A stretch of DNA of 64,000 nucleotides, taken from positions 1 to 64,000 of the forward strand of contig DATGFN010000064.1 of NCBI GenBank assembly GCA_035308965.1, written 5' to 3'. The notes beneath the pieces were generated by a model. That model made no database searches and was not told the DNA's origin. It saw nothing but the letters and a program-made list of their open reading frames with translations. The translations under genes and the position numbers were made by a program. This DNA is from DASYXZ01 sp035308965 (lineage in GTDB: Bacteria > Acidobacteriota > Terriglobia > UBA7540). Below, in pieces: positions 34,991-44,622 of this stretch. Position 1 is the first letter of the stretch. Each line of letters starts with the position of its first letter.

Positions 34991-36373
34991 ATGGCGACTA
35001 TATTGATCGTCGAAGACGAACCGAAAATGTTGCGCTTGCTTGAATTGAGCCTGGCGGAGGAAAACTTTGCCACGCGGTCCGCTTCCAATGCCGAGGCGGG
35101 ATTAAAAATTCTAACTCAAGAGCCGATTGACCTGGTGATTACGGATTTGAAACTTCCGGGCATGAACGGCCTGGAGTTTTTGCAGGCGATCAAGCGCACC
35201 AACGCCTCCATCCCCGCGGTGGTGATGACCGCTTACGGAACCGTGGAAACCGCCGTGGAGGCCATGAAGGCGGGCGCAAGCGACTATGTGCTTAAGCCCT
35301 TTTCGCTCGATGAAATCAAAATGATCGCGCACAAGGAGCTGGACGTCAGCCGCCTGCGCGAGGAAAACCGCGACTTGCGCGAGGCGCTCGGCCATCGCTA
35401 CGAATTCAAGAACATCATTGCGCGCAGTCCGAAAATGCAGGAGGTGCTGGCCATGGTGGAGCGCGTGGCGCCTTCCAATTCAACCGTGCTCCTGGGCGGC
35501 GAAAGCGGAGTGGGCAAGGACCTGATCGCGCGCGCCATCCACCAGCACTCGCGCCGCGCTTCGGGGCCATTCATCAAAATTAACAGCACGGCCATTCCTG
35601 AAAATTTGCTGGAAAGCGAATTGTTCGGATTTGAAAAAGGCGCCTTCACCGGAGCTATCGCCGCCAAGCCGGGGAAATTCGAGCTGGCCGATAAAGGCAC
35701 GATCTTTCTGGATGAAATCGGCGACGTGCCGGCCGCCACCCAGGTGAAGTTGTTGCGGGTGCTCCAGGAGCGCGAATTCGAACGCCTGGGGGGAACCAAA
35801 ACTTTAAAAGTGGATGTGCGCGTGGTGGCCGCCACCAATCAGGACCTGCGCGCCGCTCTCGAGCAGGGCACTTTTCGCGAAGACCTTTTCTATCGCCTGA
35901 ACGTGGTGCCCATTTCCATCCCGCCTCTGCGCGAGCATAAGGAGGACATTCCTTACCTGGCGGAATTTTTTGTGGGGCGCTTCGCGCGCGATGCCGCCAA
36001 GCCGGTTACCGGCATCACGGCGGCGGCGCAGCGCGTCTTGATGGAATTCCACTGGCCCGGAAACGTTCGCGAGCTCGAGAACATCATTGAGCGCGCGGTG
36101 GCGCTTTCCACCGGCACGGTTCTGGACGCGCCCGATATTCGCCTGGATCATGCCCTGCCCGGAGTCGCCACGGCCGCCGGCGGACCCTTAGGAGCGTTCA
36201 TCCCGGAGGGGCAGACGCTCGAACAATTTGAAGACGAGATCATCAAAGAGGCTATGCGCCGCTCCAACGGCAACAAGAGCCAGGCCGCGCGCCTGCTTGG
36301 CCTCTCTCGCAACGCGCTCCGTTACCGCCTCAGCAAAATGGGCGTGCCGGACGATCAGGAGGAAAAACCTTAG
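34991..36373 (+). CDS. Sigma-54-dependent response regulator, NtrC family
   Basis: A 460-residue regulator. The receiver domain has the phospho-acceptor D52 in VITDLKLPG and K102 in LKPF; the AAA+ domain has Walker A GESGVGKD (170-176 region), GAFTGA (217-222) that contacts sigma-54, and FLDEIGDV; the C terminus is a Fis-type helix-turn-helix (QAARLLGLSRNALRYRL). Partner of the kinase ending at 34470. The start ATG 34991 matches the family; the frame upstream is translated repeat DNA. Target promoters are unknown. Confidence 0.95.
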   Translation: MATILIVEDEPKMLRLLELSLAEENFATRSASNAEAGLKILTQEPIDLVITDLKLPGMNGLEFLQAIKRTNASIPAVVMTAYGTVETAVEAMKAGASDYVLKPFSLDEIKMIAHKELDVSRLREENRDLREALGHRYEFKNIIARSPKMQEVLAMVERVAPSNSTVLLGGESGVGKDLIARAIHQHSRRASGPFIKINSTAIPENLLESELFGFEKGAFTGAIAAKPGKFELADKGTIFLDEIGDVPAATQVKLLRVLQEREFERLGGTKTLKVDVRVVAATNQDLRAALEQGTFREDLFYRLNVVPISIPPLREHKEDIPYLAEFFVGRFARDAAKPVTGITAAAQRVLMEFHWPGNVRELENIIERAVALSTGTVLDAPDIRLDHALPGVATAAGGPLGAFIPEGQTLEQFEDEIIKEAMRRSNGNKSQAARLLGLSRNALRYRLSKMGVPDDQEEKP

Positions 36374-36515
36374 CGTTATTCGGCGTCGGTGCTGCGGTCG
36401 GCTCCATCATTGCGCCGCCACGGCCCAAGTTTCGGAGTAGAATAAAAACTGGAGTGCGGCCAGGTCACAATTCATTTATGGTTGAATTCGATTTCCGAAT
36501 TTCCGGGAGGTGGCG

Positions 36516-38012
36516 ATGGCTTCCGTCATGAAAACGCTGTTGCTGAATCCGCCCAGCTTCGATAAGTTTGACGGGGGCGCGGGTTCGCGGTGGCAAGCGG
36601 CAAGAGAGGCCGAAGCATTCTGGTACCCCACCTGGCTGGCTTACGCGGCCGGCATGCTGGAGGGCAGCCGCCTGCTGGATGCGCCGCCGCTGCACCTAAC
36701 TCCGGCGCAGACCGTCCAAATTGCCCGCGATTATGACTTCCTTGTGCTCTTCACTTCCACCGTCGGATTTGAAAGCGATCTCCGAATCGTGCGCTCGATG
36801 AAAGAGGCAAAGCCCGATTTGAAGATCGCCTTCGTCGGTCCTCCCGTCCAGGTGCGTCCTGCCGAAAGTTTAATGGCCGGCGCCGACATCGATTTTGTGG
36901 TGCGGGGTGAATTCGATCACCCCGTGGTGGAGTATGCACAGGGGAAGAAGCTGGAGGAAATTGCGGGCGTAAGTTATCGCCGCGATGGCGCCGTGGTTCA
37001 CAATCCCTCCAAGCCTCCCTTGACCACGGAAGAATTGGACCGGCTGCCTTTTGCCACCGAGGTCTACAAACGCGATCTGGTGATTGAGAACTACAACATG
37101 CCGTTTCTCCAGTACCCGTACGTTTCGTTTTACACCAGCCGCGGGTGCCCGGCGTTGTGCACGTTTTGCCTCTGGCCGCAGACCCTTTCCGGCCACGATT
37201 GGCGCGTTCGTTCCACTGACAATGTGGTGGCAGAGGTCAGCCGGGCGCTCAAATATTTTCCCCAGGCCAAAGAGTTTTTTTTCGATGACGACACTTTCAA
37301 CATTCGCAAGGACCGCGTGCTGGATTTGTGCCGCAAATTCAAGCCCCTCGGATTTCGATGGTCCTGCAACTGCCGCGTGCACGGCGATTACGACACGCTG
37401 AAAGCCATGGCGGATGCGGGCGCGCGCAAGTTCGTGGTGGGATTCGAATCCGGCGATCCGCAAATCCTCAAGAACATCAAGAAAGGCGCCACGGTGGAAA
37501 TGGCGCGAACGTTTGCCGGCAATTGCAAGAAGGTGGGCATTGAAATTCACGGCGATTTCATCATCGGACTGCCGGGCGAGACCAGGGAGACCATCGCGCG
37601 CACCATCGATTTCGCCAAAGAACTTGATACGGAAACCATTCAGGTTTCCATCGCCCACGCCCTTCCGGGCACGGAGCTGCACAGCCTGGTACAGAGCAGC
37701 GGCTTTCTCGCTTCGGAAGCTGTCGCCGACGCGGGCGGGCATCAGCTTCCCCACATCGAATATCCCGGCTTGAGCCGGCAGGAAATGATGGGGGCCGTCA
37801 ACCGCTTTTACGATGCCTATTATTTCCGCCCGCGCGTGATCTGGCGCATTGTGCGTCATGCTCTGTGGGATGGCGCCGAGCGCAAGCGCCTGCTCCACGA
37901 AGGAGCGGAATTCCTGAGCCTGCGGGCAGAACGCTGGCGTTATGCGCGCAAATCTCCCAGCCGGCCGGTGGCGGTTTCGGTTCCGGCCCTGCCCGGCGCG
38001 CGGCGGGATTAG
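36516..38012 (+). CDS. hpnJ: Hopanoid biosynthesis radical SAM protein HpnJ
   Basis: A 498-residue B12-binding radical SAM protein. The N-terminal TLLLNPPSFDKFDGGAGSR and FWYPTWLAYAAGMLEGSRLLD are characteristic of HpnJ; the SAM cluster cysteines are C211, C215 and C218 (CPALCTFC). HpnJ is needed to turn the glucosamine of bacteriohopanetetrol into the cyclitol ether. GGGAGG lies five bases before ATG 36516. Downstream genes for paired transporters and HpnI follow on the same strand, so this is a hopanoid side-chain cluster. The deacetylase HpnK is not present in the window. Confidence 0.9.
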   Translation: MASVMKTLLLNPPSFDKFDGGAGSRWQAAREAEAFWYPTWLAYAAGMLEGSRLLDAPPLHLTPAQTVQIARDYDFLVLFTSTVGFESDLRIVRSMKEAKPDLKIAFVGPPVQVRPAESLMAGADIDFVVRGEFDHPVVEYAQGKKLEEIAGVSYRRDGAVVHNPSKPPLTTEELDRLPFATEVYKRDLVIENYNMPFLQYPYVSFYTSRGCPALCTFCLWPQTLSGHDWRVRSTDNVVAEVSRALKYFPQAKEFFFDDDTFNIRKDRVLDLCRKFKPLGFRWSCNCRVHGDYDTLKAMADAGARKFVVGFESGDPQILKNIKKGATVEMARTFAGNCKKVGIEIHGDFIIGLPGETRETIARTIDFAKELDTETIQVSIAHALPGTELHSLVQSSGFLASEAVADAGGHQLPHIEYPGLSRQEMMGAVNRFYDAYYFRPRVIWRIVRHALWDGAERKRLLHEGAEFLSLRAERWRYARKSPSRPVAVSVPALPGARRD

Positions 38013-38022
38013 GACCGCCATC

Positions 38023-38439
38023 ATGCCGGTTCGAAGCGCCCTTCAAATTAAAACTCTGGTGCTGCTGGTCCCCATTGTGGTGTTTGCCTCCGCGGGCAAC
38101 GTGCTGCTGGGCAAGGGCATGAAGCAGATTGGTGAAGCGCGCGCCTGGTCGCCGCCGGCGCTGGCCGCACTGTTTGAAAGGGCGTTCTCCAGCCCCTGGG
38201 TGTGGCTCGGCATCGGCAGCCTGCTGATCTTTCTGGCCTCCTTCATGCTGGTTCTTTCCTGGGCGGATTACAGTTTTGTAGCGCCGGCGGCCGCAGTCAG
38301 TTACGCCCTGGCGCCCTTGCTCAGCCATTGGTGGCTGGGCGAAGTTGTGACGCCGGTTCGATGGGTGGGGGTGGCCGTTATTTGCCTGGGCGTGGCGCTG
38401 ATCACGCGCACTCCCGCACGCACTACAGGATTCGAATAG
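38023..38439 (+). CDS. EamA/SMR-like 4-TM half transporter A
   Basis: A 138-residue protein with four membrane helices (LVLLVPIVVFASAGNVLLGKGMKQIG; WLGIGSLLIFLASFMLVLSW; VAPAAAVSYALAPLL; WVGVAVICLGVALI), the size and pattern of EmrE/ArnE-like half transporters. It begins ten bases after hpnJ and ends one base before a second such gene, which suggests a heterodimer. Location between hpnJ and hpnI suggests a role in moving a hopanoid or its sugar precursor (inference). ATG 38023 is chosen because the longer frame overlaps hpnJ. Confidence 0.8.
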   Translation: MPVRSALQIKTLVLLVPIVVFASAGNVLLGKGMKQIGEARAWSPPALAALFERAFSSPWVWLGIGSLLIFLASFMLVLSWADYSFVAPAAAVSYALAPLLSHWWLGEVVTPVRWVGVAVICLGVALITRTPARTTGFE

Positions 38440-38440
38440 C

Positions 38441-38809
38441 GTGCGAACCCCACTGTGCCTTCTACTGGTCATCCTGGGCAGCACGGGCGGGGAAGTGGCG
38501 GTGACGCACGCTATGAAGCAAATTGGAGAGGTTCACAATTTTTCTCCGCGTGCATTACTGGTTTTTTTAATTCGCGCCCTCAAACAAAAATGGTTTTGGG
38601 CGGGCCTGGGTTTGCTGGCGCTCGGATTTTTCTCCTTGCTGACTTTGCTCACCTGGGCGGACGTCAGTTTGGTTATTCCCGCCACCGCGTTGAGCTTTGT
38701 GGTGGGAGGACTGGCCGCCAAATTGTTTTTGGGCGAGCGCCTCGTCCCGATGCGCTGGGCGGGCATCGCGCTGGTTTCCATTGGTGTCGCGCTGGTGGCG
38801 ATGGGATAA
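38441..38809 (+). CDS. EamA/SMR-like 4-TM half transporter B
   Basis: A 122-residue protein with four membrane helices (LCLLLVILGSTGGEVAVTHAMKQIG; FWAGLGLLALGFFSLLTLL; SLVIPATALSFVVGGLAAKLFLGE; WAGIALVSIGVALVAMG). It shares the MKQIGE block and the overall pattern with the preceding protein. The start is GTG 38441, one base after the previous stop codon. Paired 4-TM proteins of this type act together in ArnE/ArnF lipid-sugar flipping, hence the idea of a heterodimeric flippase. Confidence 0.8.
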   Translation: MRTPLCLLLVILGSTGGEVAVTHAMKQIGEVHNFSPRALLVFLIRALKQKWFWAGLGLLALGFFSLLTLLTWADVSLVIPATALSFVVGGLAAKLFLGERLVPMRWAGIALVSIGVALVAMG

Positions 38810-38890
38810 ATTCGTTTTCGCTCACCCTTCCAAGAGCGGGAAAAGCGGCGATGTCAACCGCTGGGGCCGGTTGGGAGTGTACTGATTTTC

Positions 38891-38984
38891 CCGGGAGCGC
38901 GGGCATCTCGCCCGCAATGCAATTATAAGGAAAGAGCGGGCGAGACGCCCGCGATCCCAGCGATGTAAATCCGGACACTACCGA
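38891..38984. repeat. GGGAGCGCGGGC inverted repeat with tail
   Basis: A copy of the element at 17342-17457, in the opposite orientation: CCGGGAGCGCGGGCATCTCG ... CGAGACGCCCGCGATCCCAGCG followed by ATGTAAATCCGGACACTACC. It separates the transporter pair from hpnI. Confidence 0.82.
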
Positions 38985-39010
38985 GCGGTTGGGGGCTTCT
39001 CAATTTCAAA

Positions 39011-40240
39011 ATGAATCTCGGTCAATTCATAGTCGTGCACTGGGCTTCCATTCGAGGGCTGATTCTATGCGCGGCGGCAGCCCCGCTGGCTTATTATCTC
39101 GCCACTTTGTTATGCGGCTGGGATTTTTTCCGCCATGGCAGCCAAGCGCGCGCCGACTTCCTGCCGGGTGTGAGCCTGCTGAAACCTATGAAGGGTTTGG
39201 ACCGGGAGACCTATGAAAACCTCGCCAGCTTCTGCCGCCAGGACTATCCCCAATTCGAAATCCTTTTTGGATTCAGCCACCCGCAGGACGCTGCCGTGCC
39301 CGTGGTGAAAAAAATCATGGCGGATTTCCCCGGCGTTTGCATCCGGATGCTGACCGGAACCCGGGAGCAGGGCGCGAACAACAAGGTCGCCAAGCTCTGC
39401 GGATTGGCGCGTGTGGCGCAGTATGACCTGCTGGTGGTAAGCGACAGTGATACACGCGTAGGCGCAAATTATCTCCGCCGCATCGCCGCGCCGTTCAGCG
39501 ATTCGCGCCTGGGAGCGGCGACCAGTGTGTATCGTGGTATGGCTGCTCCCAATCCATGGTCAGAGCTTGAAGCTTTGAGCCTGAGCACCGAGTTCATCCC
39601 CAGCGCCCTGGTGGCGCGGAAGCTGGGCATGAAATTTGCCTTGGGCGCCACCATGGCCGTTCGCCGCCAGGCTTTGGAGGCCATCGGCGGCTTCGAATCA
39701 CTCGCGGACATGGCGGCCGACGATCACGAACTCGGCAGGCGTGTGGCTGCCCAAGGCTATGGAGTGGAATTCGTGGATGGCGCCGTCTGCACCGAGTGTG
39801 GATCGCGGAGCTTTAGGGAATATTTCCGGCACCAGGTGCGGTGGTCGGTGGTCACGCGCGAATCGAAACCCTGGGGGCATTTTGGATTTATTTTTGCCCA
39901 AGGACTGCCTTGGACAATCCTGGCCGCCGACTTGTCTCCCACCCTCGCGCTCGCGGCAGGCTTCATCGCCGCTTACCTGGTCCTTCGTTTCGCGGTTGCG
40001 TTCACGGTTGGCGCTTGGGGACTTCACGATCCGTTGCTCAAGGGAAAATGGTGGTGGGCGCCCATCAGCGACGCCCTCAGTTTCCTGGTTTGGTCCGCCA
40101 GCCTTTTTACTCGCCGCGTTTATTGGCAAGGTGTAGCCTACGACGTCCGCAGAGGCCGCCTGCTTCCTGCCGCGCCCGACCCAATTCCGACCAAGGGAAT
40201 CGAAGATCAAAAAATCGAAGCCCGCCAATGGACGGACTGA
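39011..40240 (+). CDS. hpnI: Hopanoid biosynthesis glycosyltransferase HpnI
   Basis: A 409-residue membrane-bound GT21-like (ceramide-glucosyltransferase-type) glycosyltransferase. One N-terminal helix precedes a GT-A domain with FLPGVSLLKPMKGLD, NNKVAKL, VVSDSDTRV (metal-binding DxD) and the acceptor-site region SFREYFRHQVRWSVVTRE; C-terminal helices follow. HpnI adds N-acetylglucosamine to bacteriohopanetetrol, upstream of HpnK and HpnJ. It lies in the same direction as hpnJ. No clear ribosome-binding site precedes ATG 39011, so the start is uncertain. Confidence 0.88.
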   Translation: MNLGQFIVVHWASIRGLILCAAAAPLAYYLATLLCGWDFFRHGSQARADFLPGVSLLKPMKGLDRETYENLASFCRQDYPQFEILFGFSHPQDAAVPVVKKIMADFPGVCIRMLTGTREQGANNKVAKLCGLARVAQYDLLVVSDSDTRVGANYLRRIAAPFSDSRLGAATSVYRGMAAPNPWSELEALSLSTEFIPSALVARKLGMKFALGATMAVRRQALEAIGGFESLADMAADDHELGRRVAAQGYGVEFVDGAVCTECGSRSFREYFRHQVRWSVVTRESKPWGHFGFIFAQGLPWTILAADLSPTLALAAGFIAAYLVLRFAVAFTVGAWGLHDPLLKGKWWWAPISDALSFLVWSASLFTRRVYWQGVAYDVRRGRLLPAAPDPIPTKGIEDQKIEARQWTD

Positions 40241-40360
40241 AGTGGTGTTTTCAGCAAGATTAAGCTCCCGCTATTCGCGTTACCCCGATTGATTTTCCTT
40301 CGGGAAGCGCACACGCCCGCAAAGCGCCCACCAAAAGGCTACTGAAAAACTCGCCTAAAT

Positions 40361-40446
40361 TGTCATTCCGAGGAGCTCGTGGCGACGAGGAATCTCGCAT
40401 TGTCTGTATTTTCAGTGCGAGATTCCTTGCTGTACTCGGAATGACA
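40361..40446. repeat. TGTCATTCCGAG inverted repeat
   Basis: TGTCATTCCGAG...GAGGAATCTCGCA at the left pairs with TGCGAGATTCCT...CTCGGAATGACA at the right around TTGTCTGTATTTTCAG. It is a well-known kind of dispersed palindrome in environmental bacteria. The rest of 40241-40511 holds no gene. Confidence 0.8.
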
Positions 40447-40511
40447 AGCCCGGAAATCTTTTTTCAACAAACTCCTAACCTGCGCTTGCAAGATTGTTTC
40501 CGAGTACAGAT

Positions 40512-42980
40512 TCATTCCGATCGCAGAGAAACCACAGGATCGATGCGGGCGGCGCGGCGGGCGGGAATGTAACTCGCGAGCAGGCACACGAGCGCCAGCA
40601 GTAAGGGAACGGCGATAAATGTGACGGGGTCGGTGGCCTGAATGCCAAACAGAAGATTTTGCATGAATCGCGTTAGGACGAACGCCCCGGCGAGTCCGGC
40701 AGCCACTCCGTAGAAGGCGAGAGTGAGCCCCTTGCCGACCACCAGGCTGAGGATATCGTGCTCGGTTGCACCCAGCGCGATTCGAATCCCGATTTCGCGC
40801 GCGCCCTGGTTCACCAGATACGCCATGAGGCTGTAGATTCCAACCATGGCCAAGGCCAGCGCCAGCACGGCAAAGAGGCTGAGAAGCGTCATGGAGAAAC
40901 GGCGCCGCGCCAGTGATTCATTCACGTGTTCGGACATGGTGCGCACGTTGTAGAGCGGGAGATCGGCGTCGAGACTGCGAACTTCGTTTTTCACCGCCGC
41001 CGTCAGCGCGGTGGGATCGGCGCCGTTGCGCATCACAACCGTCATGGCGCGCGCCGGAAACTGAGTTTGCGGGGCGTAGAAAGCAATGCGCGGATCGGAA
41101 TCGAGTGAATCCTGTTTGACTCTTCCCACCACACCCACGATGGTTTGCCACGGGTCATCGGATTTCAGTTCCACGATGTGAATGCGCTTGCCCACCGCAT
41201 CCTCATGGGGCCAGAACTGTTCGGCCATGCGCTCGTCCACCATCACCACGCGGGGATGGGCGGTGGTGTCGTCTTCATTAAAAAAACGGCCGCGGCGCAG
41301 GGGAATCTGCATGGCCTGAAAATAGCGCCCACTGACGACGCGCATATCCGCATTAATGAACTTCTCGCCCGCGGGCGGATCGCGTCCTTCCACGGTGATG
41401 GGCGTCCAGGCGAAGGCCTGGCTGAGGGGAAGCGCCGTGATGCCCCCGGCTGCGGTGACTCCGGGTAGAGCTTCCAGACGATTGAAAAGTTGTCGGTAGG
41501 TATTCAGGATGGCAGGCGGGTCAGCGTACTTGCGATGGGCCATGGTCAGCTCGAAGGTGAGCACGTTTTGGGGATTGAATCCCGGCGGCACTTTTTCCAG
41601 GCGGCCGAAGCTGCGAATCAGCAATCCGGCCCCGATGAGCAGCACTACGGAGAGCGCGAGGCCCGAAACCACCAGGACGCGGCGCAGATTGTTTCCACGG
41701 CCCCAAATTGTGCTGGCGCCGGCCGAGCCCCGGCTCGCATCTTTCAACGTGGAATAAAGATCGAGGCGCAAGACACGAAAGGCCGGTGCGAGGCCAAAAA
41801 GAATTCCTGAGAAGATGGAAACGAGCAGGGTAAACGCCAGCACCTGTCCGTTGACGCCGACCTCGTTCAGCCGCGGAACGCTGCTCGAGCCGAGAAGAAG
41901 AATCCAACTTACACCCCACATGGAAAGCAACACGCCGAAAGCTCCTCCACAAATGGCCAGAAGGACGCTTTCGGTGAGCAACTGGCCCACAATGCGCAGC
42001 GCGCCGGCGCCCATGGCCCGCCGAACTGCGATTTCTTTCTGCCGGCTCACAGCGCGGGCCAGAAGAAGATTGGCGACGTTGGCGCAGGCGATCAGCAGAA
42101 CAAAGCCGACCGCGCCCAGCAAAATGAAAATTGTTCCTCGAACGTCACCCACCACTTGCTCCATCAGGGGCACAATGCTGAACGTGAGCCCACCGCTCGG
42201 CGGATAAGATTCGGGATAATCGTGGCGGAGGCGGGCGATGATGATGTTCATCTCCGCCTGGGCCTGGTCCACGGAGACGCCGGGCTTGAGCTTGCCCATC
42301 AGGTTGTAGTCTTCGTGAGTGCGAATTTGGGCAGCGCCGGGCGGGAGCGCGATGGGCAAAAAGATTTCCGGTTGGTCAGCCCCGTAAAGCGTGGGCAGGA
42401 CTTCACGCGGCAACGAAAACGTCTGAGGCAGGATGCCCACCACTTGATAGGGAAGACCGTTCAACGAGATGGACCGGCCCACTATTTGCGCGTCGCCGCC
42501 GTAACGCCGCATCCACATGCCGTAGGTGAGCAAGGCGCTGGCGGGGCTGCCTTGGGCATCCTCCGCGGTCACAAACAACCTGCCCAGGGCAGCGCGCGCG
42601 CCCAGCATGGGAAAAAGATTTGTGGAGACGCGCACCGCGCCGATTCGCTCCGGCTCGCCCTGGCCGGTCAAATTATAATTTCCACCTATGGCGATGGCGA
42701 GCTGCTCGAAACCGTGGTGACCGTTTTTGATGTCGAGGTATTGGGCGGGGGAGAACCAGTCCTGCGCAATGTTCAGGCCGGGCGAACGATTCCAGAGAAT
42801 CACCAGGCGGCCGGCATCCTTATAGGGAAGCGGGCGCAGAAGCAAAGCGCTGGCAATGCTGAAAACGGCTGTGTTGGCGCCGATGCCGATGGCAAGCGAC
42901 ACCACCGCAGCGGCGGTGAACATAGGGCTTTTCGCCAGGGTACGAATGGCGTAACGAAGGTCGTGGAGCAGTGTATTCAT
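40512..42980 (-). CDS. Acidobacterial-type duplicated orphan permease (FtsX/MacB-like), first copy
   Basis: An 822-residue membrane protein with two MacB/FtsX permease repeats. Each repeat has a periplasmic domain and membrane helices (SPMFTAAAVVSLAIGIGANTAVFS; FILLGAVGFVLLIACANVANLLLARA; LLSLFAVLALALAMVGIYSLMAYLV) and ends in the family motif PARRAARIDPVVSLRSE. Such proteins occur without a partner ABC ATPase in Acidobacteriota and are called orphan permeases. Function is unproven; export of a peptide or lipid-linked substrate is a common guess. A second, diverged copy lies at 54112-56643. Confidence 0.92.
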   Translation of the reverse strand: MNTLLHDLRYAIRTLAKSPMFTAAAVVSLAIGIGANTAVFSIASALLLRPLPYKDAGRLVILWNRSPGLNIAQDWFSPAQYLDIKNGHHGFEQLAIAIGGNYNLTGQGEPERIGAVRVSTNLFPMLGARAALGRLFVTAEDAQGSPASALLTYGMWMRRYGGDAQIVGRSISLNGLPYQVVGILPQTFSLPREVLPTLYGADQPEIFLPIALPPGAAQIRTHEDYNLMGKLKPGVSVDQAQAEMNIIIARLRHDYPESYPPSGGLTFSIVPLMEQVVGDVRGTIFILLGAVGFVLLIACANVANLLLARAVSRQKEIAVRRAMGAGALRIVGQLLTESVLLAICGGAFGVLLSMWGVSWILLLGSSSVPRLNEVGVNGQVLAFTLLVSIFSGILFGLAPAFRVLRLDLYSTLKDASRGSAGASTIWGRGNNLRRVLVVSGLALSVVLLIGAGLLIRSFGRLEKVPPGFNPQNVLTFELTMAHRKYADPPAILNTYRQLFNRLEALPGVTAAGGITALPLSQAFAWTPITVEGRDPPAGEKFINADMRVVSGRYFQAMQIPLRRGRFFNEDDTTAHPRVVMVDERMAEQFWPHEDAVGKRIHIVELKSDDPWQTIVGVVGRVKQDSLDSDPRIAFYAPQTQFPARAMTVVMRNGADPTALTAAVKNEVRSLDADLPLYNVRTMSEHVNESLARRRFSMTLLSLFAVLALALAMVGIYSLMAYLVNQGAREIGIRIALGATEHDILSLVVGKGLTLAFYGVAAGLAGAFVLTRFMQNLLFGIQATDPVTFIAVPLLLALVCLLASYIPARRAARIDPVVSLRSE

Positions 42981-43025
42981 GTTGTGCCGGATGAGCCGGA
43001 AGGGAAGGCATAATATGCTTCCGGC

Positions 43026-43742
43026 TTAGCATCGAATCGTTTTTCGCTTCTGACCTACGCGGCCGGAGGCCTCCATCTTTTCGATTTGCTCGGAGGCAAG
43101 CCGCACGGTGCAGGCCGTGTCGCCTACGTCCACTGAAACAGCGCCCATCTGGCGGGCAGCGGCTTTCGCTTGCTTCAACAAAGGCTTCACGTAAGTTCCG
43201 ACCGCAATGATAAAACCATTCATGGTGTAGCGAACGCGATTTTGCGCCCCGTGAATTCCCTTCACCACCGTACTGAGAAGACCTTCGATTTCCTTAAGGT
43301 CTAGAATTTCGTCCGGCTGTGTGGCAACCAGGCCGGAATAAGCACACCAACCGCAGCATGCGACATGTTCTTTCTTGGACTTGATCCATTGCATGGCCAG
43401 GTCCCGGGCGTGCGAATTTTCAACCGTAACCCAGGGAACTGTATACTCGGATATCATCTGTAGATTTGCCGTGCCCTCGGCCCAGTCGTTCAATTCCTGT
43501 GTGGTCATTTTGGATCCGTCGGCAACCATCCCGGCCAGATACATTGCATCCAAATTCCCGGTTGCGTAGAGCTCGCACGCAAGAGCCTGCTGTCCTTTCA
43601 TCTTCTTGGCTATGACTTTAAGGTCGGCGACGCTCACGCCGAACATATTGTCCGTAGCCATGCCATGGCGCGCATATATTTTGCGCGTCTTTTCGGTGCC
43701 CTTCTTTTTCAAGTCGGCCAGGATGGATTCGACGGTTGGCAT
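43026..43742 (-). CDS. AlkD-like DNA alkylation repair protein
   Basis: A 238-residue protein with the ALK-repeat helical pattern of the DNA alkylation repair family (VADLKVIAKKMKGQQALACELYATGNLDAMYLAGMV; DLAMQWIKSKKEHVACCGWCAYSGLVA). AlkD glycosylases remove alkylated bases; however, many family members are not biochemically proven, and the key acidic and aromatic residues cannot be verified here. GGGAGA precedes ATG 43742, favouring this over the ATG nine codons earlier. Confidence 0.8.
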   Translation of the reverse strand: MPTVESILADLKKKGTEKTRKIYARHGMATDNMFGVSVADLKVIAKKMKGQQALACELYATGNLDAMYLAGMVADGSKMTTQELNDWAEGTANLQMISEYTVPWVTVENSHARDLAMQWIKSKKEHVACCGWCAYSGLVATQPDEILDLKEIEGLLSTVVKGIHGAQNRVRYTMNGFIIAVGTYVKPLLKQAKAAARQMGAVSVDVGDTACTVRLASEQIEKMEASGRVGQKRKTIRC

Positions 43743-43817
43743 TAGTCTCCCTCTTGCCAGGCTAGGCACATTTGAACCGGAGGTTCGCAGTTGTCCTATC
43801 TGTGTACATCACGACCT

Positions 43818-44363
43818 TCACTTCGCCGCAGCTACGGGAACCATGGCGTGTTCATAAGGCGTACCCGCCCACATCATGTAAGGTTTCTTGGGGTCAGGGT
43901 CCTTGGCTTCGGTATAACCGAGCGTTTTGCTGGCAGGCCCAAAAATCATGATGTGCGGACCGGTAACGACCCAATGGTTGTCCGCGGTTTTGGCTGTGGC
44001 GTATGGGTCCGTATTGCTCGCCCCCTGGTCACCGGCAAGCATGTATGAAATCCCGACCTTGTCCGGCGGCGACGTGTGACTCAACAAGGCGTGAATAAAT
44101 TCCATACTGTTACGGTCATTGCACATCTTGTCCGTGCCCGCCACCATGCAGGTGAATTCATTCTTTCCGGCGCGCAGGGTGCGCATGTTGCCGTCTTTAT
44201 CCATGCGAACAATGGTGGCTTCTTTAGCCACCGCTGCGGGTGCAGCCGAGAGCGCTTGGGCGATATAGGCGGAATCAGAAATCTGCTTTTGCTGGGAATT
44301 AGCCGTCGCGGCGACCAGCACGATCGAAACAGTGACCCCGAGGATTCTTCCTAATGCACGCAT
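43818..44363 (-). CDS. Secreted hypothetical protein
   Basis: A 181-residue protein with a signal peptide (RALGRILGVTVSIVLVAATANS) and no recognised enzymatic motif; blocks such as GKNEFTCMVAGTDKMCND and HWVVTGPHIMIFGP may form a beta-rich fold with a possible disulfide between the two cysteines. GGAGGTGAAT precedes ATG 44363. Similar proteins annotated only as hypothetical occur in Acidobacteria, as far as I recall. The retron region begins beyond it. Confidence 0.65.
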   Translation of the reverse strand: MRALGRILGVTVSIVLVAATANSQQKQISDSAYIAQALSAAPAAVAKEATIVRMDKDGNMRTLRAGKNEFTCMVAGTDKMCNDRNSMEFIHALLSHTSPPDKVGISYMLAGDQGASNTDPYATAKTADNHWVVTGPHIMIFGPASKTLGYTEAKDPDPKKPYMMWAGTPYEHAMVPVAAAK

Positions 44364-44622
44364 ATTCACCTCCGGAAATGTTGAAATCAAATAACTCTTT
44401 CCACCACTCAGATGGCTCATAATTTACACCTGTATGGCCCGAGAGGCAATATTGTGGCGGCGGCCATCTTGCGCCACATTTTCGACATTCTGGAAACAAC
44501 AAGATAACGATTAATTCTCTCCATGATTTATGATCTTCCATAAGATTTACATGTTATAACGAGTGTGAATAAAATTGGCCTGCTTCACTTGATTGTCAAA
44601 AATTGCCATTTAGAGGTTAACT

